From assembly GCA_009617715.1 (NCBI GenBank), contig VTFK01000072.1:1426001-1490000 (forward strand): a stretch of DNA of 64,000 nt, written 5' to 3'. Below, one piece after another: positions 56,541 to 64,000 of this stretch (the first letter of the stretch is position 1; each line of letters begins with the position of its first letter). This DNA is from Plectrocnemia conspersa. Its lineage: Eukaryota; Arthropoda; Insecta; Trichoptera; Polycentropodidae. The translations under genes were made by a program, and so were the position numbers. The notes under the pieces are model-generated. The model was not told the DNA's origin. It made no database searches and saw nothing but the letters and a program-made list of their open reading frames with translations.

Positions 56541-57415
56541 TGATGTTTGTATTTAGAGATAATTAAATTATTTTCGCAATACATCGACATTATCCATTGA
56601 AATTTTACAGGATTTGTCACCCATTTTATTAAAAAATGTTTTTTTAAACCGAAACTTTATTTTTTAAAATGTATGATTCTCTACATGTTACTTCTAGAGT
56701 GAAAAATTTAGACAGTTGACAATATAAATATTGTATATTAAATTAAAAAGATACTATATGTTTGTCAAATTAATCAGTTATTAAGAGGCATGATATTATA
56801 TAACAGGAATTCAGAAGAAAATCTTGAGAGCGTAATGAACATGCAATTAAAACTACGAATTAATAAATAACTCGTCACACTTTTAGCAATAGCTACTTAA
56901 GTACTTCGTTTATTGCATCTAAACAATCAACTCTAGTCATGCCGATATTAATTATTCATAACTCGAATAGTATGCTATGTAAACTATACATATATCTATG
57001 TAATAATTTAATTTACTGGAGTGCATTCGTTTGTATAGACACAAATACGACATACCTAACATAAAATACAAATATATCAAAGTGTACCACTATAGATTTT
57101 ACGTAATGCTATTAATGCCATTAAAACAAACAAGCTACTAATTGCAATAATAAACGTCACGAGTACACAAGCAAGTACCATTAAATTAAGATACATTTTC
57201 AAGCACGATGGCGAAATCATAAATTGAAAATAATGGAACAGACTTCAATTTAAATAGTTGAACTCAGCATTTAACATTTAATTATTGAAATATATATTCC
57301 ATTACCGCAAATATTTAAACTGCTTGCTATCAGGGCTGTTAAAATACAGTTGTGTTAATCGTATGGACAGAAAGTGTAGTTGCATATAATCATACAACAT
57401 ATTGTATACATTTGA
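56541..57415. other. AT-rich stretch, nothing recognised
   Basis: No feature identified. Confidence 0.5.
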
Positions 57416-57419
57416 AATG

Positions 57420-57770
57420 TATCGCCTGACGTTTTAACCATGCAGCCAGTGTGGCTGTCCAAACACATCATAAGTGTTTTAGTATTTAACTTTAACGACT
57501 TGGAACCACGAGTCGTGTTGACTGTGTAATTATTATCAAACGCCTAATGCACATTTGTTGTATTTTTCACTTAAGAACAATCTTCCTGTGCATCTCTCAA
57601 AAGACCTTCGGTACCCTTTCCTGGCTTTCGAAAGCCATATCTTGTGAAACCGCTGCAATTATTGACATTTATCACTTGACATTTTTGCAGCAGTGGATAT
57701 CGCGACTGCATCTCGATGGCATTTCGGCGTTTAAGCACAACTCGCAATATTGTTAGCAACCACAACTCAT
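57420..57770. other. Unique block, possible conserved noncoding element
   Basis: Balanced composition; opposed frames of 64-69 codons without motifs. No repeat partner. Confidence 0.28.
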
Positions 57771-58895
57771 AAAAATGTATGAATTTAATTTTTGGTTATA
57801 TATAATAAATATGTACATACATGTATAAGGTTGCCAGATTTAAACGCAAATTAAATGTTTTGTTAAATAAAAAATAATAATTAATGTAGATATTATCGAT
57901 TTATATAAATTTAAATTATCTAGCGAGCTACTTACTACTTTTATAGTAGTAGTCAATATATAAAAAATAAAGGATTTGCATTTAATAGTCTAAAATCTCA
58001 TCTCAAACAACAAAAAAACAAATTAAAAACTTTAATCGAGTTTCTAAATATAATATTTGTACATTTCAGCTATTTGAATATCGAATAGTCAACATTTTAG
58101 TTATATATTCGTAAGGTTATAAATAATCGAATAATACAGTTTTAATAATGAAAACGAGTTTACACATAAAAGATATTTATATGTTACCAATAAAAATATT
58201 TATTTTTTTAAATTTGTATTAATACGAAAATTAATTTTAATTTAAAAAAAAATATTAGCATAATCAATTATTTTAGACACAATTAAAAATCATCGGTTCA
58301 ATTGGTAAGAAAATGATATCGATTGTTTAACAAGTTTGATTATTTTCTTCGTATTTTGAAACACTCGCAAATCGATGTTCCACTGTATGTGCATTGTCAT
58401 AAATTTATTTTATTGTCAGTTAGTGATAATTTTTACTTTGGGGTTGTTGCACGACCGAAGGCGAAACGAAACTGATGTGTAATTGTGTACTGTATGGGGT
58501 GGAAAAAACCATTTGCAGAACAAGATACGATCATTTACACTATTTCGCTAAAAGCTACAACCTAATACAAAAAAATATTTTTAATTGTGACCATACAAAA
58601 TCACACGAAAATGACTTGTGTAAAGAATGACACCAGATTATCGTCTTGGTTTTTGGAAAGTATCTGGTTAATTTAATTTAAATGCAGTAATTACAATTGT
58701 ATTTTTTATATTTATTTTGAGTTCTCACATAAATAAAACAAAGCAACGCAGTTATTGAAAACCTTGTCATCTTAACCGATGACGATACTAAATCAAAATC
58801 TTTAAGTAGAAATAGATTAAATTTAAATGTATTTATGTTCATTTATTGTATCTATGGTAACAATGGTTTAAATAATATATAATCATTTTTATGAG
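57771..58895. other. AT-rich stretch, nothing recognised
   Basis: No feature identified. Confidence 0.5.
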
Positions 58896-58899
58896 ATCT

Positions 58900-59190
58900 G
58901 CATTACATAAAAACGATCATATCTTGCAAGAATTGCTTCGCTCCTTTTATGGGAATTTGTCGATTCTCGCGCAGGTCGACCGGGTTGTTTATGTTCGTCA
59001 ACCGTGCAAAACAAATTGTAGTCGGGACATGTAGCCGCGGGCGTAGCGAGAGCCTGTCGAGCCTCTTAACATAAGACATCGGAGCTTTCACTTTGTGTAT
59101 AGCTTGAATTACACGCTATTTTCAATTACGCTACCCGTATACACCCTGCATAAACTAAAGACGCTCGGATCGCTCCAGTCTAGTGGCTCA
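58900..59190. other. Unique GC-richer block, possible conserved noncoding element
   Basis: CpG-containing block with a 62-codon minus-strand frame lacking motifs. Confidence 0.3.
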
Positions 59191-59555
59191 GTGTGTCGTT
59201 AGAGGTAGTACGTATCCTACAATGTATCGAACTACCATTTGTAATTAATTTGCACCGAAAAAATATAGATGAGGTTATAACAGAATCGACGATATGTAAA
59301 CATGATACAAAAATCTTAGAACCTTATTTTTTTTTATTCAAATCAATAAAATATACGAATCCAATTATTATCCCAATAAGAGCTTCGTTAAAAAACTAAA
59401 ACAATTTTATATCTCGTTAATTTTTATTCTTTATAAATTTCTCACAATTTACATATATTTTGTATACCTAATTCCTAAAATATTCATTACTTGATTTTCT
59501 CCAAATATTTTTGAAATTTTAATTTATTGATGTGCTTTAATTGTCTTTTGTCAGC
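59191..59555. other. AT-rich spacer
   Basis: No feature seen. Confidence 0.4.
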
Positions 59556-59559
59556 AAGC

Positions 59560-59800
59560 TCAAATGACTGTCTGGCGCATTTGAAGCCGTTAATTTTAAA
59601 ATGAGCACTACTTTGTTGTAAAGGTCTATTATGAAACAGCGCTTATAATGCGCTCTTTTAAACGGCGCCGGCGGTGCCGGGTTAATCCAACGCCCATTTG
59701 TCCGCGCTCATTCGTGACGTTGCCTTATATAAGACAACTATAGTTCATCCGCAAATTCAAGATAGTTATATAAACAAGTTCATCCGCAAATAAGATAGAG
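59560..59800. other. GC-richer block followed by a short direct repeat
   Basis: AACGGCGCCGGCGGTGCCGG near 59662 is a strong local GC peak, followed by CCTTATATAAGAC (TATA-like, near 59723) and by GTTCATCCGCAAAT..AAGATAG twice (59743-59765 and 59778-59798). Confidence 0.35.
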
Positions 59801-62800
59801 CTAAAACAAATATGTACCTACTGATGTGGTTTCAATCTCGGAACCTTTAGATGGAAAATATTATTAAATTCTTAAATTTTATAATAACAATATAATTTAC
59901 AGCTCTCAGTATCTTAACTGAATAATTATTTTTCAATATAATTTCAAATGAAATTCTTAACAACATTTCATAAGCACGCGGGGGGTTTATGTGCCGGTCT
60001 CGTCAGTGTATACTATTTTTTTATTCACGTACAAGATAAACTCATCCGCATGAGACCAATCTATCTAATCAATAAAACTTTTTTATTGCACGTCAATCTA
60101 GTTTAATTTAATTAATCGTCTAGAGGGCAAACGAGAAAATTGAGACGTACCGTTAAATTCGTATCGGCTTTTGGGCAAAATTCACACGACAATTACTCGA
60201 AGAAATACAACAAGAAGCAATTAAGAAGACTACTGCCGACCGAAAGATAATTTGATCGAGTGAATCTAATAGGGATTTAACGAGATTAGGTCTCGTTACG
60301 GAACGTCTACTGGGAAGTTATGGAAAAAAACATAGCTTTTTTAATCCTTTGATCGCGTTTGAACCAATTAATTTATGGCATTTTCTAACAGAGCATTTCC
60401 TATGTATCCTACATACATTAATATGTTGATAAAACATATACCGCTATCCGCTCGCTGCTAGGATAATGCAAATCATTAATAAACGGATACTCTATTATTG
60501 AACCATAAATTGTGCAACTCAAATGAACTGCAGAAATAATATCTAGTGCATTTGAATACAATGTTAAATTAAAATAAAATTTTATTAATTTAATTATTTT
60601 TAATTACATACACAAATAATTTTATAAAAATATTTAAATTAATTATAAATCTAATGGTCTGAATAATATTTACTGGGGATCAATAATTTTTTTAACTTAT
60701 ATAAATCGATAATATAAATGAAGGTATATCTACCATGAACATTGCATTAAAAATATTATTGTATTAATAAAATTCGTAACCTTAGTTACGATTTTATGTA
60801 TTTGTAGTTGTTTACGTTTCTATGTATTATAAAAACATTTGAATTGTTATATATAATATTTGAAAACAAATATATTTAGCAAAATTGGGTTAAGGACCAT
60901 ATTTCATCTGCAGTTTGACTTGGATTTGAGGTGGTAAAAGTATAAAGAATTGCTGGTATCGTGACAAGTAATTTACGTCGATTGCTAACCGCGACTCGAA
61001 AGTCAGATTAGCACAATCGACTTATTTCCGATCCGCCATCGTTATAGAACGACTTTACACACAATAGCCAACTTTCTATTTGACCATTCATAGATAGCCA
61101 TATGATTTTTTACATAAGCGACCGTTGCATATCTCCCAGAACTGTCAATTATATTATGAAAAAGTATATAACATGTTAATCAATGGCATTTCGTAAGTCC
61201 CTTGTTATGTTCACGCGCTCGATATACATGCATTTTTTATTGATAATTTTTTGTTGGTTAGAAATACAATTTATTTAATGAACGCCCACGGTTAATGCCG
61301 AGCCCACGTGTTAGGCGACGGTTCAGATTTTGTATGTAATTTATATAGTTCGTTTGCTGCTAAAATGTCAATACGGGCAGAATAGTAATTTTATACCGTT
61401 TGACATCGCGCTTGATTTATCGTCACGGAAATGTATTATTCATCGAGTTTGACACGATTAATTAACTGGTCGTTTATTCCATATCAAATAGCCGATATGT
61501 TTTTGTTAAATAATTATTTAGATAGGCCACCTCAAATTTAGCAAACGACAATTAATTTAGTAATAATAAGAACATTTGAACTGGATAATATGATCATAAC
61601 AAATTAAGATCAAGATAAAAAATATATTATTTTGTTGCTAATCAAACTACTTTTTTTAAATTCGCCAGTGGACTTGAATAGTGACTATTTCATAGAATAC
61701 TTGCAAATATAGAGTAAATTTATAATATATTATAACATAAGAGTTTAGGTAAAAAAGCTTTAATGTTAAAAAAATATAAATCAATCCATTGATTATAGAT
61801 TATTTTTCATTGAAACATTATTTAAAGTGAAGAAAACTTAAATTAAAAAAATAACTTTTAAAAAGACTGAAAACTACGTCACCTGCATTAAACTTTTATT
61901 TTAATAACTGTTATAGATAGATTACTGAGAAATATATGACTCATATGTATTCAGCCAGCTATTAAAATCAACAACGGAACTATAAAACGGAGTAAAATAT
62001 ACTTGCAAATAAAATGTTAATACAATATATCTGTAAAACATTGTATTATAATAAAAAAATACCTTCATACAACGAATACGTTATAAATTTTTATTTTAAT
62101 GAGATCCGTCAAATGCGAAAAACGCTTATTATGTCTAGTTTGCTGATTTTGATAATACACGCTCCACGTAACAAAATATGTTGTTTAATTATACAAACTC
62201 GTTAAATTATCACATAATTACTATAAACGTATGAGAAATTATGCACCACATAAAAATTGAACCCGACACCGGTAACAACAAACTATAAAAACTGTATTAA
62301 ACAGCACACATACGTAATAAGTGGGTGCTATCTTGTCATTTCTCTCACGGGCATGCGAGCAATATTAAAACACGCTATATATATATACAACATTGTAGCA
62401 TGTAATTTAATTAAAAACAATTTGAAAATGATTATAGTAAATTATATGAAAACACGCAATTTCGCATTTTAATTCCTTAGGACGCAACTTTGACATTGCC
62501 GGAGCTTACGATGTTTTAAATTGATATCAACGAACACCTATAATTACCTTTCTTACATAGAATGTATTTTATTAAAGAAAATTTTAGGTCTCTATGTTAT
62601 TTTATCTAATGCCATATCTATCATCAACCTGCTGATTATGTAAAAAAATTTGCATGTATTGTTTAGAAATATGAATTTATTATTTTTTTATTTCATGCAT
62701 CGTGTAATTTATTTAAAAACAATCAATTATAACATGGTAAACTTAATACGTTAAATCAAGTAATACTAAAAGCAAATAACAATTTATTATAAATACTTTT

Positions 62801-62845
62801 ATTTTTTTAACTACGCTAACATATTTATTAAAAAAATAGTGTTAA
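59801..62845. other. AT-rich region with a few less AT-rich patches
   Basis: Patches at about 60110-60320, 60950-61080 and 61260-61520 are richer in GC and unique; the remainder is AT-rich. No coding exon, RNA gene or terminal repeat was recognised. Confidence 0.45.
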
Positions 62846-62849
62846 AAAA

Positions 62850-62938
62850 TCAACATATAAAATTTGTATCATCTTATTTTATATTTAAAATTATATTTAA
62901 AATTAAAATACAAAAATAAGATGCATCTGTTGATATAC
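62850..62938. repeat. Imperfect inverted repeat, possible small foldback element
   Basis: CATCTTATTTT at 62870-62880 pairs with AAAATAAGATG at 62913-62923, and ATCAACA near 62849 pairs with TGTTGAT near 62929, giving a ~85-bp AT-rich foldback with a gap in one arm. Confidence 0.55.
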
Positions 62939-62999
62939 ACGACGTGATTGATATTCCTCTTCCTGATGACGTCACGCGCGTGATATCTGGCCTTCTTGT

Positions 63000-63720
63000 A
63001 TAGTATGTGACGGTTAAGCTCGAATACTTTCAATAACATTTAATAGCCATACGGTTCCGGACACATCAGATTTTTAAATCGATAAAAGAAGCTTAATATG
63101 CAATTTATACAAGTCCTGTTCAACGTTAACGACCGCCGCCCATATCGCTCAATCTAGCAATGTCGGTAGACTTCTTCGAGAGGTTTAAAGTTTAACGTGT
63201 TTATTATGCAAAACAATGACATTTACCCCGTATATTGCGCCATCGCCGGCTGAAATCGGGATAGATTTCAGTTTCGTCCGAGATCGTGATTGAAATAATC
63301 GTAGAAAGTGAATTTGCAATTATTCGATATGCACGACGAGAGCTTTGTCAGCATTGTGCACGGTAGCTAATACATAGAGAGAGCTTTTTGTATTGTTGTT
63401 TAGAACCGTGCGAAATTAGCGCGGTTGTCGATGGTCGGATCCGTTAACGGATTTCAAATGCACCAAAGCCAACTTGTGTAACTTTATAATATAATCGAAC
63501 GGCCCGTGGCGTTTACCGGACGTTCCGTTATAAAATTGCATAGAACTGCGTACCCCATAATGCGGACGGCTCTTAGATGGTGATGATAATGTTTCAAGGT
63601 TTCGAGAAATCCTTGAGGAAGTTTGATTTATGCTTTTAGGATAATGTACGTGTTTATTTTTAAGCACTGTTTCGCTATTGTTCCTTGTTAAGAAAATGAG
63701 CATGCGTTTATACGAATTAT
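63000..63720. other. Unique GC-richer block, possible conserved noncoding element
   Basis: Balanced composition over 700 bp, including TTTATTATGCAAAAC near 63201 (Hox/POU-like) and a 95-codon minus-strand frame without motifs. No repeat partner. Confidence 0.3.
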
Positions 63721-64000
63721 CAAGAGATAAACAATAACGTATTTTATATCAAAATAAAATAATTTTAATATGTTGCAATCATGGAAGAGAAAAACATATT
63801 CTGGACACATTTTGCCTACACATTCCAATATTTAAAATAAATTTATGAAAGAATTTTTACCAATTTAACATATTATACAAAATTTTATGTTATATCAATT
63901 TAATAAAAAATAAACATTTGTAATGTGGTATGTGCTTCGTTAGATATCCGTATATGTCAAAGAAGGTTTAAAAAAATTTGAATGGAAAATAACGATAACA
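63721..64000. other. AT-rich end of window
   Basis: No feature seen. Confidence 0.5.

Noticed and set aside
1..64000. CRISPR arrays, rRNA genes, satellites or viral genes
   Set aside because: No regularly spaced repeats, no rRNA-like sequence, no long tandem arrays and no recognisable viral protein motif were seen on either strand.

Overview
The window looks like nuclear DNA of an arthropod, most likely an insect. It is strongly AT-rich, has no bacterial-style gene packing or long open reading frames, and is littered with decayed mobile elements typical of insect genomes: jockey-type LINEs, hAT and mariner transposase relics, tRNA-derived SINEs and small terminal-inverted-repeat elements. 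I cannot fix the insect order. No rRNA, functional tRNA, CRISPR array or intact protein-coding gene is visible.

Layout. 1-7.5 kb: SINE-like repeats, two LINE fragments, an 81-bp tandem duplication and a mariner relic, with a candidate minus-strand terminal exon at 4124-4262. 8-12 kb: a GC-richer block with a TATA-like site, a hAT relic, and a 2-kb LINE copy carrying most of its reverse transcriptase. 13-17 kb: a perfect 22-bp inverted repeat, a second hAT relic and a well-bounded 1.1-kb hAT-type element with an 8-bp target duplication. 17-30 kb: mostly unique sequence with GC-richer blocks, another SINE copy, a LINE 3' end and a locally duplicated GC-rich block (27.0 and 27.65 kb). 32-38 kb: a 226-bp TA-flanked MITE, a candidate exon coding a hydrophobic segment (32924-32989), further GC-richer blocks and a LINE 3' end. 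39-49 kb: a hAT relic, long AT-rich stretches, a 41-bp motif repeated 369 bp apart, and a 1.08-kb TIR element. 50-64 kb: candidate coding pieces near 51 kb, several palindromes, a nested TIR/MITE structure at 54 kb, and GC-richer blocks to the end.

Interpretation. This is either a gene desert or a very large intron/intergenic span. Three short minus-strand segments (32924-32989, 20100-20181, 4124-4262) have splice signals and open frames; the first two join in compatible phase and would encode a hydrophobic, signal-peptide-like start followed by a dibasic-containing stretch. This hypothetical split gene is the most interesting coding lead, but nothing in the sequence alone proves it. Many GC-richer, non-repetitive blocks set in AT-rich DNA resemble conserved noncoding elements of a developmental-gene neighbourhood; that too is inference. 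I found no convincing previously undescribed molecular system.
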